A stretch of 64,000 nt of DNA from Leeuwenhoekiella palythoae (GCF_900130045.1 NZ_FQXT01000002.1:620001-684000), one strand, 5' to 3'. Shown: positions 17,521-26,783, counted from the first letter of the stretch. Notes: a model not told the origin generated them from the sequence alone. Program-made: numbers and translations.

Positions 17521-17705
17521 GGCCTACTTTTTAGATCTGTAGTAAAACAAGCGGGCGCCGCAGTGATGGGCAGTGGAGGATAGCTTAGCGCAGCGGTTTG
17601 CTATCCGCAGGCAAAGGCGTTCGTGTAGTTTTCAAGGATCTAAAAATAAGCCTAGACTTTTTTGTTTCTTTTTTGGGCGATGCAAATCGCAGATTCACGA
17701 AGTCC
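17521..17705. repeat. Dispersed intergenic repeat type A, copy 2
   Basis: This matches 110-326, starting at ggcctactttttagatctg and ending near gggcgatgcaaa, and lacks the internal insert of copy 1. Confidence 0.85.
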
Positions 17706-17810
17706 TCTGTAATAACTAACTCCTGAGTACAAAAGAAAAGAATACGATATGAAATAAGAAGTATTCAAACCGACATTAGGAGGTAACTAAATTGTTATAT
17801 ACAACATACG

Positions 17811-18518
17811 TTAATGACAACTATGCGTTGCTGCAACTTCTGCTACGGCGACTTGATTGGAGGGAGAGATGTAAGGAATGCCCAGCCCCAGTCCGCGTAG
17901 GATAAACAGGCACCCCATAAGCACTACGGCTACGGGAATGGCTTTAACGAGCAGCTGTTTGGTTTTTCCCTTTAAGAAATTACCAAGGTAAATGGCGGTG
18001 GTCATAAGCGGTAGGGTGCCTAATCCAAAAAAAAGCATATAGACGCCGCCTTGTACCCCACCACCGGAAGCGATGGCTCCAAAGATCGCCATATAGACCA
18101 AGCCGCAGGGAAGGAGACCGTTTAAGAGGCCCAGCGTGAAAAAGGTAGCAGCCTTCTTCTTTTTTAACTGAACGCCCAACGCGGTTTTGAGTCGGCTTAC
18201 CAGGCGGTAAGCAGGTTTAGAAAAGCTGTAGGTTCCCATACGCTTTTGGGGTATAAGGATCACGAGGATCATCAAAACCCCAACAGCGATAGAGACTTGT
18301 TGTTGCAGGCCAAAAAGTTGGAGTCCGCGCCCCAGATAGCCCAATACTAATCCCAGCATCGCGTAGGTAAAGAGTCGGCCGCTGTGGTAACTCAGCACCT
18401 GAAAAAAGCGTTTCACAGGATTGTTGCGATCTACCGGCATAAGAAAAGCGATGGGGCCACACATACCCACGCAGTGAAAGCTACCCAAAAGTCCAAAAAG
18501 TAATGCCGTCCAGATCAT
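17811..18518 (-). CDS. SafE/TauE-like membrane protein of the cbb3 locus
   Basis: A 235-residue inner-membrane protein with about six hydrophobic segments. The first helix ends in GSFHCVGMCGPIAF (about residues 12-25), and the second half begins GLLNGLLPCGLVYMA (about 132-146); these two Cys-containing helices are typical of the cytochrome-biogenesis/UreH-like SafE group found next to cbb3 oxidases. The C-terminus ends HSCH, a possible metal ligand set. The group is linked to copper delivery to the oxidase, though the transported substrate is unproven. It starts 3 bp after fixH, as the last gene of the ccoN-to-fixH direction. Confidence 0.85.
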   Translation of the reverse strand: MIWTALLFGLLGSFHCVGMCGPIAFLMPVDRNNPVKRFFQVLSYHSGRLFTYAMLGLVLGYLGRGLQLFGLQQQVSIAVGVLMILVILIPQKRMGTYSFSKPAYRLVSRLKTALGVQLKKKKAATFFTLGLLNGLLPCGLVYMAIFGAIASGGGVQGGVYMLFFGLGTLPLMTTAIYLGNFLKGKTKQLLVKAIPVAVVLMGCLFILRGLGLGIPYISPSNQVAVAEVAATHSCH

Positions 18519-18521
18519 CGT

Positions 18522-18968
18522 TTAATAGGTTATGGCTTTCTCAAAGCGATATTTTTTGCCTTGATACGCCCAGTTTACGGTAATGTTCCAGCGACCGTCG
18601 AGCAAGCGGCTGTCAGGTATGAGCAAAGTAGAAGTTGACAAGGCTATCGGAATGTCAAAATCAAGGTGCTTGCCAGACGGTCTATATAGGAACACTTTTC
18701 CGGTTATTTCTTTAGGATCAAATGTTTCAGGAAACTGAAGCGCGTAACCGGCTTCGGTTTTTTTACCGGTCACCGGAGTTTCCAGCTGTGCCTCATTGAT
18801 AGCGGCATCAATAGTTTCCTGCAATTGCATTTCTTGTTTATAGTAATCTTCGGCCACCAGATCGTGGCTGTATTTATCGTCTGTGGTCATGGTGATCACA
18901 AAAAACATGATAAAGCCTATAAATAAGACCATACCCATGACCAGACCGGTTCCCCAATTGATTTTCAT
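18522..18968 (-). CDS. fixH: FixH/CcoH family cbb3 assembly protein
   Basis: A 148-residue protein with one N-terminal membrane helix (about residues 8-28, GLVMGMVLFIGFIMFFVITM), followed by the FixH signature DLVAEDYYKQEMQLQ (about 37-51) and a periplasmic beta domain. FixH/CcoH is needed for assembly and stability of cbb3 oxidase, close to the CcoI copper pump. It lies between the small Cys-rich gene and the SafE-like gene in an operon with very short gaps. Confidence 0.9.
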   Translation of the reverse strand: MKINWGTGLVMGMVLFIGFIMFFVITMTTDDKYSHDLVAEDYYKQEMQLQETIDAAINEAQLETPVTGKKTEAGYALQFPETFDPKEITGKVFLYRPSGKHLDFDIPIALSTSTLLIPDSRLLDGRWNITVNWAYQGKKYRFEKAITY

Positions 18969-19010
18969 ACTGCTAATTTTATAGTTGACGTATAAGCGAC
19001 CCCGTGTGGG

Positions 19011-19157
19011 TTAGGCATATTTTTCTGCCAGTTCTTCCTGACTCAAGGCTTTGCGTTCTTCGGCTTCCTTAAGCAAGCGCACTTTACAATTGTGATTTTG
19101 TCCTGGGTAGCCGCTTTTACATCCTAAGCAGCAGTTTTGGTTTGATTTTGTACTCAT
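19011..19157 (-). CDS. 48-residue Cys-rich protein in the cbb3 operon
   Basis: This small gene lies in the 197-bp gap between ccoG and fixH. It starts with ATG at 19157 (9 bp after the ccoG stop) and ends with TAA at 19011. The first half holds four cysteines and a His, CCLGCKSGYPGQNHNCK (C9, C10, C13, C24; H22); the second half is a charged helix (LLKEAEERKALSQEELAEKY). It has no signal or membrane segment, so it should act in the cytoplasm or at the inner face of the membrane. The Cys set could bind copper or zinc. Position between two oxidase assembly genes suggests a role in cbb3 maturation; this is inference. No family was recognised. Confidence 0.75.
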   Translation of the reverse strand: MSTKSNQNCCLGCKSGYPGQNHNCKVRLLKEAEERKALSQEELAEKYA

Positions 19158-19165
19158 AATTCTAA

Positions 19166-20587
19166 TTATTTATAACTGCGGGGTCCTAAAAACACCGTAG
19201 TCGTGGTTTCAATAAGTTGGTCTTCACTATAGACCCCAATTTTCAGTTTTTCCTTTTCGTCTTTGAGTGTGTGACTGTTTACTTCAATAAACAGCGTTCC
19301 TTCGGCAAGGCCTTGCTCAGGCACTTGAATGCGATCGTGTGATACAACGCGTATGATTCCTTTATGAGAGATCAATTCAAAATGCACCTCAGGAATCTCT
19401 TTGGTGGTTTTATTGATGAGTTTGTAGGTATACACATTGCTGATGATGTCTTCGCCTTTATGCTCATACAATTGCCCCGGAAGTCGCAATACGGTTGCTT
19501 CAATATCATTGCGCAAAAACAGCATTCCTGTAAGTACGCCCAGCAGGATCACCAATACCGCGGTATAGCCTTTTAAGCGGGCATTGAAGGTGAACTTTGA
19601 CTTCTTCTCAATATTCTCTTCACTCGCATACCTAATAAGGTCTTTAGGTAGATTCACTGCTTCCATCATCTGGTTACATGCATCGATACAAGCGGTACAA
19701 TTCACACACTCCAACTGGGTGCCGTTGCGAATATCGATACCCGTAGGACATACCTGCACGCACTGTGCACAGTCGATACAATCTCCTTTTCCGGTTGCAG
19801 CGCGATCTTCAGACTTTTTAAATTTGGCTCTGCCGGCTTCTTTTTCTCCGCGCTTGTGGTCATAGGCCACAACGATCGATTTGTTATCGAGCAGTACGCC
19901 TTGCAGCCTTCCGTAGGGACAAACGATGATGCACACCTGTTCTCTAAACCAGGCAAACACAAAGTAGAATACACTGGTAAAGATGAGCAGCGAGATCAAG
20001 GTGCCTACGTGATTGGCCGGCCCGTCTGTGATGTACTGCATAAGACGATCACTACCTATGAGATACGCAAGAAACACATTGGCAATAAGAAAGGAGATCA
20101 CAAAAAAGATGCTCCATTTAATACTGCGTTTTCTTAGTTTCTCAGCATTCCAAGACATTTTATCCAGACGCATTTGTTTCCCGCGGTCGCCTTCGATCCA
20201 GTATTCAATTCTGCGGAAGACCATCTCCATAAAAATGGTCTGCGGACAAATCCACCCACAAAAAAGCCTTCCGAAAGCGACCGTAAAGAGTACCACAAAG
20301 ACCACGCCCGTGATCATAATGATCACAAACAGGTGAAAGTCTTGCGGCCAAAAGGGAAACCCAAAAATATTAAAGCGGCGCTCCAGCACATTGAACATCA
20401 AAAACTGATTGCCGTTGATGTATATAAAAGGTGCGCCAAATAAAAAGATCAAGAGCACATAGCTCACCAGCTTGCGGTACTCATAGCGTTTACCCACCGG
20501 TTTTTTAGGATACACCCACGAGCGTTTTCCCTCCTCGTTGATGGTTCCTATACTGTCTCTAAAATGTTCTTGATCCTGAGAAGCCAT
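19166..20587 (-). CDS. ccoG: Cytochrome c oxidase accessory protein CcoG (FixG)
   Basis: A 473-residue inner-membrane iron-sulfur protein with about five hydrophobic segments. It has a membrane CGWICPQTIFMEMVFR motif, two ferredoxin-type cluster motifs (CIDCAQCVQVCPTGIDIRNG and CVNCTACIDACNQMM), and a C-terminal periplasmic Ig-like FixG domain. CcoG reduces Cu(II) to Cu(I) for delivery to the cbb3 binuclear centre. The gene begins 3 bp after ccoP and is followed closely by the small Cys-rich gene. Confidence 0.95.
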   Translation of the reverse strand: MASQDQEHFRDSIGTINEEGKRSWVYPKKPVGKRYEYRKLVSYVLLIFLFGAPFIYINGNQFLMFNVLERRFNIFGFPFWPQDFHLFVIIMITGVVFVVLFTVAFGRLFCGWICPQTIFMEMVFRRIEYWIEGDRGKQMRLDKMSWNAEKLRKRSIKWSIFFVISFLIANVFLAYLIGSDRLMQYITDGPANHVGTLISLLIFTSVFYFVFAWFREQVCIIVCPYGRLQGVLLDNKSIVVAYDHKRGEKEAGRAKFKKSEDRAATGKGDCIDCAQCVQVCPTGIDIRNGTQLECVNCTACIDACNQMMEAVNLPKDLIRYASEENIEKKSKFTFNARLKGYTAVLVILLGVLTGMLFLRNDIEATVLRLPGQLYEHKGEDIISNVYTYKLINKTTKEIPEVHFELISHKGIIRVVSHDRIQVPEQGLAEGTLFIEVNSHTLKDEKEKLKIGVYSEDQLIETTTTVFLGPRSYK

Positions 20588-20590
20588 GGC

Positions 20591-21574
20591 TTATTCTTTA
20601 GTCTGAATGATATCTCCGGTTACGGTTTCTGTTTCTAATAACACTTCGATCTGTGTCGAATCTTGCGTTACCTGAGCTTCTTCAATAGGAGCGTTCTCAT
20701 CAACCCAAAGGTCACCCTGAGGCTCTTTAGCATCTGCGGGATTGGTACCGTGCAGACTCAATACATAACTAGCCACCTGTGCAATTTCACTCGGTTTCAA
20801 GTCGGTTTTCCAGGCGATCATCCCTTTACCGGCACGACCTCCTTCAGAAATCGTATGGAATACATTTTTGATGCCTCCACCTAAGATCCAGTAATCGTCT
20901 GTAAGGTTGGGGCCGATACCACCGCCACCGCCGGCTTTATGACATGCCACACAATTACCGCTGAAGATATTCTCCCCGGCTTTGATGTCTGAAGCATCGG
21001 TAAGCAATTCTACTGTGTTTTCATCTACAAGATCTTTTGCGGTTTTCTTGTATGCTTCGATCTCTATTTTTGCCTGAGCCACTGCTTGCTCATACTCGTC
21101 GATCTGGTTGTCGCCATCCAGTACTTCAAAACGAATGAGGTAAATGGCCGCGAATAGAATGGTCGCATAGAACCCGTATACCCACCACGGCGGGAGGTTA
21201 TTGTCAAGTTCCTTGATGCCATCGTAGTTATGGTCTAGGATGATCTCGTCTTCCTCTTCAATAGCTTTTACTCGGGTGAGTTTTGCATAAAGACCTTTAA
21301 ACCAAGCGGTACGTTGCTCTTTTTTTGCCGCAACTTCTGCCTGATAGTGTGCTTGAGCTTCCGGCTTTAGGGTTTTAAAGAGTACAGCGCGTAGGCTTTC
21401 TATACAGATCTCAAAAGCGATGTACATAAAAACCAGTACGGCATAAATGGCCCACAACCAGTTTTGTGTGGTGAATACTGAAGCTTCGTCTTCGGGCGTT
21501 CCTACATAATTTAAAAAGAGGTAGGCAAAGCTGGCAAAAACCAGAATGCGTATAAGTGATGCGATACTTCTCAT
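20591..21574 (-). CDS. ccoP: cbb3 oxidase subunit III, CcoP
   Basis: A 327-residue membrane cytochrome c. Two hydrophobic segments (about 7-24 and 39-56), then an acidic linker and the CcoP membrane segment NLPPWWVYGFYATILFAAIY (about 127-146), precede one haem domain: CVACH at C208/C211/H212 and probable axial M252 in GKGMIAW. Many proteobacterial CcoP proteins carry two haems c; this form has one, as is common in Bacteroidota, and has extra N-terminal helices. It passes electrons from soluble cytochrome c to CcoO/CcoN. It overlaps ccoQ by 4 bp. Confidence 0.94.
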   Translation of the reverse strand: MRSIASLIRILVFASFAYLFLNYVGTPEDEASVFTTQNWLWAIYAVLVFMYIAFEICIESLRAVLFKTLKPEAQAHYQAEVAAKKEQRTAWFKGLYAKLTRVKAIEEEDEIILDHNYDGIKELDNNLPPWWVYGFYATILFAAIYLIRFEVLDGDNQIDEYEQAVAQAKIEIEAYKKTAKDLVDENTVELLTDASDIKAGENIFSGNCVACHKAGGGGGIGPNLTDDYWILGGGIKNVFHTISEGGRAGKGMIAWKTDLKPSEIAQVASYVLSLHGTNPADAKEPQGDLWVDENAPIEEAQVTQDSTQIEVLLETETVTGDIIQTKE

Positions 21575-21759
21575 GAGTGTTCAGATTTTAGTTGGTCGTC
21601 TAACGGAATGTTACTCACTTCGTTGATGTGCTCTTTTTTGGCTGTAAATACCCATAAGAAGAGCGCTACAAAAAAGAGGAAAAAGATGAGTAGGGAGATG
21701 GTGGGGTAGATGCTTACCCCATCAATATTTTCTAGATTCTGTTTTACAAATTTCAACAT
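21571..21759 (-). CDS. ccoQ: cbb3 oxidase subunit IV, CcoQ
   Basis: A 62-residue single-helix protein (hydrophobic about 21-42, ISLLIFFLFFVALFLWVF) followed by a short basic/polar tail. It fits CcoQ by size, topology and place between ccoNO and ccoP, with a 4-bp overlap with ccoP. CcoQ stabilises the interaction of CcoP with the core. Confidence 0.88.
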   Translation of the reverse strand: MLKFVKQNLENIDGVSIYPTISLLIFFLFFVALFLWVFTAKKEHINEVSNIPLDDQLKSEHS

Positions 21760-21761
21760 GG

Positions 21762-23966
21762 CTATTCGGTTTTAGCAGCGCTTACTTCAGGGCTGTTTTT
21801 AATTTTAATATCGGTTCCTAAGCGTTGTAGATACGCGATAAGGGCAACGATCTCCCGGTTGCGCATTTCTACGAAATCTTCACCGTTTTCTTGCGCATAG
21901 GCTTTATCAGACTCATAGGTGTCTGCAAAATCAGGATCGGTATAGAGGTTTTGCTCTATTTGGGTTCCCTGCTCCAGCATCCACTGTTGTGCGCGTTCGA
22001 TATCTTCAACCGTGTACGGCACGCCCAGTTTTTGCATTGCTCTCATCTTATCTTCGGTCTTCGACTTGTCGAGTTCGCTGCGTATCAACCAACTGTAAGA
22101 AGGCATTATCGAACCGGATGAGGTACTCTGCGGATCGTACATATGGTTAAGATGCCAGTTGTCTGAGTACTTTCCGCCTACACGTAACAGGTCGGGCCCG
22201 GTACGTTTACTACCCCATAAGAATGGATGGTCGTAGACATATTCTCCTGATTTGGAATACTCGCCATAACGCTCAACTTCACTACGGAAGGGCCTGATCA
22301 TTTGTGAGTGACACGACACACAACCTTCTCTGATGTAAAGGTCACGACCTTCTAATTCAAGCGGGGTATAGGGTTTTACGGTGGAGATTACCGGTACATA
22401 ATCGTCAACGATCAAGGATGGAATGATCTGAACCATACCTCCGATCAAAATAGCGATGGTTGCAAAAATGGTAAGTTTTACCGGGCGACGCTCTAACCAG
22501 GTATGATAGCCTTCTTTTGCGGTACGCTTGCTGGTCACGCGTTGTAGCGGTACAGCTTCAGCAAGTTCGTCGGTTACTTTGCTTCCGCTTTTTACGGTTT
22601 TAAACACGTTGTACAGCATTACAAAAGCACCCAGAATATACAAGCTACCTCCTATGGCACGCATCCAGTACATTGGGATGATCTCGGTTAAGGTTTCCAG
22701 GAAGTTTCCGTAGGTAAGCGTTCCGTCAGGATTGAATTGTTTCCACATAGACGCTTGCACAAATCCTGCAACATACATCGGTAGCGCGTACATAATGATC
22801 CCTAAAGTTCCTACCCAGAAATGCACGTTAGCCAGTTTGGTAGACCAGAGTTTGGTTTTAAACAGGCGCGGTACTAACCAGTATACCATACCAAAGGTTA
22901 GGAAACCATTCCACGCCAAAGCACCTACGTGTACGTGTGCGATCACCCAGTCGCTAAAGTGTGCGATCGCGTTTACGTTTTTAAGTGAGAGCATTGGCCC
23001 TTCAAAAGTGGCCATCCCATAACCGGTAATGGCAACTACCATAAACTTCAAAACAGGATCGGTACGTACTTTATCCCACGCCCCACGCAGGGTTAATAAT
23101 CCGTTGATCATTCCACCCCAAGACGGTGCGATCAACATTACTGAGAAAGCTACCCCAAGGTTTTGTGCCCAGTCGGGTAATGCAGAATACAATAAGTGGT
23201 GTGGTCCTGCCCAGATATAGATAAAGATGAGCGACCAGAAATGCACGATAGAAAGGCGATACGAATATACCGGGCGGTTTGCCGCTTTAGGCACAAAGTA
23301 ATACATCAAGCCTAAAAACGGGGTCGTTAAAAAGAAGGCTACCGCGTTGTGGCCATACCACCATTGTACCAGTGCATCTTGTACACCGGCATAAACCGAG
23401 TAACTTTTAAGAGCGCTTACCGGGATCTCGATGCTGTTTACAATATGCAGCACCGCTACGGTGACAAAGGTTCCCAAATAGAACCAGATCGCAACATACA
23501 GGTGACGCTGTCTACGTTTTAAGATCGTACCGATAAGGTTGGCTCCAAAAGCTACCCATACCAAAGCGATGGCGATATCAAAGGGCCACTCGAGTTCTGC
23601 ATATTCTTTTGAAGTAGTATAGCCTAACGGAAGCGTAAGCGCAGCACCTACAATGATGAGCTGCCAGCCCCAAAAGTTAAAGTTACTGAGCCAGTCTTGC
23701 CACATACGTGCTTTAAGCAGGCGTTGGGTCGAGTAGTAGACCCCGGCAAAAATAGCGTTTCCTACAAAGGCAAAGATCACCGCATTGGTATGTAGGGGAC
23801 GTAGGCGCCCAAAGCTGAGCCACGAGATGCCATCTGTAAGGTTGGGAAATAAAAACATAAAGGCGAGCAGTAGTCCTACGCTCATACCAATGATCCCCCA
23901 GAAGATGGTGGCATTGATAAACTTTCTTACGATCTTGTTATCGTAATAAAACTGTTCTGTTTGCAT
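21762..23966 (-). CDS. ccoNO: cbb3 oxidase fused subunits I and II (CcoN-CcoO)
   Basis: A 734-residue fusion of the catalytic subunit CcoN and the mono-haem cytochrome CcoO, a layout characteristic of Bacteroidota. The CcoN part (about 1-480) has some twelve helices with the copper/haem ligand motifs [25 protein letters not shown] and [11 protein letters not shown]. The CcoO part has a membrane anchor (about 490-515) and a haem c motif [20 protein letters not shown] near residue 550. The complex reduces oxygen to water with high affinity and pumps protons, so it serves microaerobic respiration. No stop or frameshift separates the two halves. It starts 2 bp after ccoS. Confidence 0.97.
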   Translation of the reverse strand: MQTEQFYYDNKIVRKFINATIFWGIIGMSVGLLLAFMFLFPNLTDGISWLSFGRLRPLHTNAVIFAFVGNAIFAGVYYSTQRLLKARMWQDWLSNFNFWGWQLIIVGAALTLPLGYTTSKEYAELEWPFDIAIALVWVAFGANLIGTILKRRQRHLYVAIWFYLGTFVTVAVLHIVNSIEIPVSALKSYSVYAGVQDALVQWWYGHNAVAFFLTTPFLGLMYYFVPKAANRPVYSYRLSIVHFWSLIFIYIWAGPHHLLYSALPDWAQNLGVAFSVMLIAPSWGGMINGLLTLRGAWDKVRTDPVLKFMVVAITGYGMATFEGPMLSLKNVNAIAHFSDWVIAHVHVGALAWNGFLTFGMVYWLVPRLFKTKLWSTKLANVHFWVGTLGIIMYALPMYVAGFVQASMWKQFNPDGTLTYGNFLETLTEIIPMYWMRAIGGSLYILGAFVMLYNVFKTVKSGSKVTDELAEAVPLQRVTSKRTAKEGYHTWLERRPVKLTIFATIAILIGGMVQIIPSLIVDDYVPVISTVKPYTPLELEGRDLYIREGCVSCHSQMIRPFRSEVERYGEYSKSGEYVYDHPFLWGSKRTGPDLLRVGGKYSDNWHLNHMYDPQSTSSGSIMPSYSWLIRSELDKSKTEDKMRAMQKLGVPYTVEDIERAQQWMLEQGTQIEQNLYTDPDFADTYESDKAYAQENGEDFVEMRNREIVALIAYLQRLGTDIKIKNSPEVSAAKTE

Positions 23967-23968
23967 GA

Positions 23969-24187
23969 TTACTTCAGTTTGCGATTAGCGTTGTTTTGGG
24001 TTTTAGGTTGTGGTGTAGCTTTTGAAGTTTTAGAAGCAGCTTTTACGAGTTCGTCTTCAAAAAGCATACGTACAGATGGGGTATAGGTGTCATCGTACTG
24101 TCCCTGTCTTACCGAGAGGATAAAGGCCACAAAAAAGACCACAGCCACCACCACGCTTATCGCGAGAAGCATATAAATGATACTCAT
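23969..24187 (-). CDS. ccoS: cbb3 maturation protein CcoS
   Basis: A 72-residue protein with one N-terminal helix (about 3-25) followed by the CcoS signature of a short polar segment, here [21 protein letters not shown]. CcoS is needed for cofactor insertion into cbb3 oxidase. It is placed between ccoI and ccoNO. A degenerate Fnr-type box lies about 50 bp upstream, suggesting that a second promoter may serve ccoS and the oxidase genes. Confidence 0.9.
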   Translation of the reverse strand: MSIIYMLLAISVVVAVVFFVAFILSVRQGQYDDTYTPSVRMLFEDELVKAASKTSKATPQPKTQNNANRKLK

Positions 24188-24238
24188 ACCTACCTGATTT
24201 TATATTGTAAAATTACCGGGGTGTGTTTGCTTAAAAGA

Positions 24239-24250
24239 TGACATAAATCA
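24239..24250. promoter_or_regulatory. Degenerate Crp/Fnr-type box upstream of ccoS
   Basis: TGACataaATCA lies at the end of ccoI, 52 bp upstream of the ccoS start. The flanking sequence cttaaaagatgac is the same as at the perfect box 26741-26752 (cttaaaagatgac), which strengthens an otherwise weak match. It could give separate control to the structural oxidase genes. Confidence 0.5.
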
Positions 24251-26680
24251 GCTTTTGGAAATTGCTTCGGTTTTTTCTTGTTGTTTTAGTTTACTTCCGT
24301 AGAAATAGGAGCTAAGCGTAGTGAATATGACGATGCTTATAGAACTCAGCGGCATAAGAATAGCGGCATACACCGGTTTTAAATTACCCGAGATCGCTAG
24401 CACCAGTCCGGCTAAATTGTATAGTAATGAGCATACAAAACTCCATTTAATGATACGTTTTCCTCGTTTTGCCAGTTGAATAAATTGGGGCAGATCCTTA
24501 AAGCGCGAAGAGTCAAGAATCCCGTCACAAGCCGGTGAGAATACATTGATATTTTCTGAAATAGCGATGCCTACATCACTTTGCGCCAAAGCGCCGCTAT
24601 CGTTGAGACCGTCACCAATCATTAACACCCTGTTGCCCTGTTGTTGTAAGCTTTTAATAAAATTGAGCTTGTCGTCTGGTTTCTGATTGAAATGCATCTG
24701 CACTGGTTGTTTTATGAGACGTTCTAAAGTTTGTTTTTCGGCGGTGTTGTCACCGGAGAGAATTGCCAGATCAGCGGTGGTTGAAAGTGCCTCAAAAACA
24801 GCAGGTAAACTTTCACGGAAGCGATTATAAAAAACATAGCAGCCTTTGTAAGTGGCATTGGTACTGATGTGCACCACCGTGCGTTTGCCATTTTTGAAGA
24901 TCCAATTGGCGTTTCTTCCGCCTACAAAATCATACGAACCTATTTTAACGCTGTTGTGGTTTGCTGTCCCATAAATCCCGTGTCCTACTTCTTCTTCAAA
25001 TTCATCAAGCGTCTGAATATCATGATTTTTAAGAATAGCATATAAGCTGCGACTCAGCGGATGGTTTGAAGCTCTTAGGGTGCTGGTGACCAGCGACTCT
25101 TCATCTTCGGTTAAGGCCAAGCCTTCATAGCGAATCGCCGTTTCGGCAGAAGTGGTAAGCGTGCCCGTTTTGTCAAAAACAATATGGTCTACGTCTGCCA
25201 ACTGCTCGAGGATGGCCGCATCTTTAAGGTATAATTTGTGTTTACCGGTGATGCGCAGCAAATTGCCCAGTGTGAAAGGTGCCGAAAGTGCCAAAGCACA
25301 CGGGCAAGCCACGATGAGAATCGCGGTAAACACATTAAGCGCCATAGAGGGGTCGTACATCAGCCAGAACAAGCCGGCTAGCGTAGCGATACTGAGCACT
25401 CCCCAAGTAAAGTGTTTACTTATTTGTGCCGTAAGACTATTCAGGTGGGTTTGTTTCTCTTTTTTAAAGGCTTCGTTGCTCCATAATTGCGTGAGGTAAC
25501 TTTGCTCTACGGCTTTGGTTACGCGCATTTCAATGATACCGCCTTGCTGTCTTCCGCCGGCAAAAAGCGTGTCGCCCGCATTTTTAGCAACGGGTTCGGC
25601 TTCGCCGGTAACAAAACTGTAGTCGAGTAAACCTTCTCCTTTCAGCAATATTCCGTCTACGGGTATGAGTTCGCCATTCCGAATAAGAATACGGTCATCT
25701 GGTTTAAGTTCGTACACAGGAACTTGCTGTTCTAAATACCTGTTTTTAAAATGCTTTGCCGGCTTCAGAAGGGTGACAGCGATGGGGAAATAGGACTTGT
25801 AATCCCGTTCAAAAGACAAAAATGCATAGGTTTTTTGCTGAAAGAATTTCCCTAGTAAGAGAAAGAAAACCAGACCGGCGAGACTGTCAAAAAAGCCCGT
25901 TCCGGTTTGGGTAAGCACTTCGGCGCACGAGCGAACAAAAAGCACCAGAATACCCAATGCGATGGGTACATCTATGTTGAGCAGTTTTGAGCGTATGGAT
26001 TTATACGCAGCGCGGAAATAATCCTGAGCAGAATACACCACCACAGGAATCGAGAACGCCAGCATTAAGCCTCTAAAAAGATGCTTGTATTGGTCGAGCC
26101 AGAATTCTTCGACCTCAAAATATTCCGGAAAGGATAAAAACATAATATTCCCAAAAGCAAAACCGGCTACGCCCAGTTTGTAAATTAGGGAACGGTCTGT
26201 TTTCTTTTCTTTTTTATTAAAATCCTCAAGAGAGATCGCCGGTTCATAGCCCAGCATACAAAGCAGTTCTACCACCTGTTTTAAAGCGATCACCGAAGCG
26301 TCATATGTAATACGGATGCTTTTCTCCGGGAAATTGACCTGCGTATTTTTTATGGCAGCGTTGAGTTTGTTGAGGTTTTCTAGAACCCAAATGCAGGAGC
26401 TGCAATGTATCGCAGGGATCGTAAATGAAACGATCTGTGTGTTTTGCTCGTTAAACTCCAGGAGTTTATCAAGAATGGTTTCGTTGGTGAGGAAGTCAAA
26501 CTTGCCTTGCACCGCTTTAGGTGAGATCCCGGGATTTTGGTCAAGGTTGTAATAGTATTCCAGATCATTCTCGTGAAGAATGTCGTACACCGTTTTACAG
26601 CCGTTACAGCAAAACATCTTGTCTTGATGCGTTATGCTGTCGCTTAAACACGGGTCACCACAATGATAGCAGTTTTCCAT
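24248..26680 (-). CDS. ccoI: Copper P-type ATPase CcoI (FixI)
   Basis: An 810-residue P1B-type ATPase. The N-terminus has a Cys-rich metal-binding domain (CYHCGDPC at 4-11 and CCNGCKTVYD) and a second HMA-like site (IHCSSCIWVLENLN). The membrane CPC motif reads ACPCALALSAPFTLG, the phosphorylation site is FDKTGTLT, and the hinge is MIGDGLNDSGALAQSDVGIA. CcoI moves copper across the inner membrane for cbb3 assembly. The gene is the first of the minus-strand oxidase operon and diverges from the Crp/Fnr regulator, with a perfect TGAC-N4-GTCA box in the gap. Confidence 0.96.
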   Translation of the reverse strand: MENCYHCGDPCLSDSITHQDKMFCCNGCKTVYDILHENDLEYYYNLDQNPGISPKAVQGKFDFLTNETILDKLLEFNEQNTQIVSFTIPAIHCSSCIWVLENLNKLNAAIKNTQVNFPEKSIRITYDASVIALKQVVELLCMLGYEPAISLEDFNKKEKKTDRSLIYKLGVAGFAFGNIMFLSFPEYFEVEEFWLDQYKHLFRGLMLAFSIPVVVYSAQDYFRAAYKSIRSKLLNIDVPIALGILVLFVRSCAEVLTQTGTGFFDSLAGLVFFLLLGKFFQQKTYAFLSFERDYKSYFPIAVTLLKPAKHFKNRYLEQQVPVYELKPDDRILIRNGELIPVDGILLKGEGLLDYSFVTGEAEPVAKNAGDTLFAGGRQQGGIIEMRVTKAVEQSYLTQLWSNEAFKKEKQTHLNSLTAQISKHFTWGVLSIATLAGLFWLMYDPSMALNVFTAILIVACPCALALSAPFTLGNLLRITGKHKLYLKDAAILEQLADVDHIVFDKTGTLTTSAETAIRYEGLALTEDEESLVTSTLRASNHPLSRSLYAILKNHDIQTLDEFEEEVGHGIYGTANHNSVKIGSYDFVGGRNANWIFKNGKRTVVHISTNATYKGCYVFYNRFRESLPAVFEALSTTADLAILSGDNTAEKQTLERLIKQPVQMHFNQKPDDKLNFIKSLQQQGNRVLMIGDGLNDSGALAQSDVGIAISENINVFSPACDGILDSSRFKDLPQFIQLAKRGKRIIKWSFVCSLLYNLAGLVLAISGNLKPVYAAILMPLSSISIVIFTTLSSYFYGSKLKQQEKTEAISKS

Positions 26681-26740
26681 TTTAATCTAATTTGCTCAAA
26701 TACCTGATACAAAGGACTAAAAGAAGGGAGGCTTAAAAGA

Positions 26741-26752
26741 TGACTTTTGTCA
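26741..26752. promoter_or_regulatory. Crp/Fnr-type box between ccoI and the regulator gene
   Basis: TGACttttGTCA is a perfect inverted repeat 61 bp upstream of ccoI and 32 bp upstream of the regulator's ATG. It is part of a 17-base match (reverse complement) with the box at 15002-15013. It may serve both the oxidase operon and autoregulation. Confidence 0.8.
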
Positions 26753-26783
26753 GTTCTCAAAAAAATAGTGGTATTTTTGAAGT

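Larger units (their letters stand above)
16925..17787. mobile_element. Inverted-repeat-bounded composite repeat unit
   Basis: The left end gttaacctcctaaggtcggt... (16925-16950) and the right end (17763-17787) are inverted copies of each other, 25-26 bases with one mismatch and one indel. They enclose 0.86 kb that carries a type B repeat in one orientation and a type A repeat whose head faces the other way. No transposase and no clear target-site duplication were seen. It could be a non-autonomous, MITE-like element or two related repeats that met head to head. Confidence 0.45.
16834..17810. repeat. Repeat-filled spacer between hemN and SafE-like gene
   Basis: No gene is supported. The spacer holds the hemN terminator, then a unit bounded by inverted repeats (16925-17787) that contains a type B repeat (16976-17450), a tcgactgcgctcgaagtgaca motif (about 17468), and a type A repeat (17521-17705). 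The short open frame at 16972-17172 is the translated type B repeat and is not a gene. Confidence 0.8.
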
